NCBI GenBank assembly: GCA_041179125.1
Contig: JBEGTZ010000063.1
Coordinates: 1 to 5,613 of the forward strand
Direction of reading: 5' to 3'
Length of the DNA: 5,613 nucleotides
Origin: CAMCXE01 sp041179125
GTDB lineage: Bacteria > Pseudomonadota > Gammaproteobacteria > Pseudomonadales > Cellvibrionaceae
The position numbers and the translations under genes are program-made. Shown here in pieces: positions 5,465 to 5,613 of this stretch (its first letter is position 1; every line of letters starts with the position of its first letter). A model generated the notes under the pieces. It was given only the letters and a program-made list of their open reading frames with translations, did not search any database and was not told the origin of the DNA.

Positions 5465-5613
5465 ATTTCCGGTTATTTCGAGTGAAAACTCTAACGCAGA
5501 TTCAACCCCCAAATGCATAACGCCCCCTCTTTTTTAAATATTCCCTATTATCAGTGAAGCTAAATCTAAAACCTACCGCGCTTCGCTTGGTGTCCCCTCA
5601 AATAATTCATTTA
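5465..5613. other. Right-edge intergenic sequence, no confident gene
   Basis: No long frame on either strand. One tiny - strand frame (5518 to 5450, 22 codons from ATG plus stop) follows a purine-rich AGAGGGGG and ends inside the terminator; it has no recognisable similarity. The remainder is AT-rich and may be the approach to a gene beyond the window. Confidence 0.4.

Overview
The window looks like chromosome from a plant-polysaccharide-degrading gammaproteobacterium, most likely Cellvibrionaceae (Cellvibrio/Saccharophagus/Teredinibacter type). The grounds are a GH9 cellulase of the kind these bacteria secrete, a lexA-sulA pair next to nagZ (an arrangement known from pseudomonads and relatives), moderate GC and gammaproteobacterial protein signatures. 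The genus is an inference from gene content, not a database match.

Layout. A GH9 endoglucanase/cellodextrinase catalytic domain enters from the left edge (+ strand, N-terminus outside the window) and ends at 1568. It converges on a lexA-sulA operon on the - strand (2884 to 1892). The 323 bp between the two stop codons hold no gene. They carry a 94-bp IS66-like miniature element (1725-1818) with a 24-bp perfect palindrome inside it. lexA is divergent from nagZ (3092-4114, +). The intergenic region holds a lexA promoter overlapped by two LexA-box-like sites and a separate promoter candidate for nagZ. Beyond nagZ lies a gene of the small antibiotic-biosynthesis-monooxygenase (ABM) family (4301-4747), split by a 140-bp fold-back element. 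A hypoxanthine-guanine phosphoribosyltransferase gene follows (4802-5353), closed by a strong bidirectional terminator (5438-5464). The last 150 bp hold no convincing gene.

The main discovery is the element at 4454-4593. It is a MITE with 12-bp terminal inverted repeats (11/12), a TTTA target duplication and near-complete self-complementarity. Removing it with one TTTA copy restores an uninterrupted 100-residue ABM protein. Element plus duplication is 144 bp, so the frame is kept and only one in-frame TGA interrupts the gene. The right terminal repeat also places GGAGG 9 nt before an in-frame GTG, so the C-terminal half could be translated separately.

Functionally the window is a patchwork: cellulose breakdown (GH9), the SOS response (LexA repressor and the SulA division inhibitor), cell-wall recycling (NagZ) and purine salvage (HGPRT). 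Only lexA-sulA forms a clear operon.
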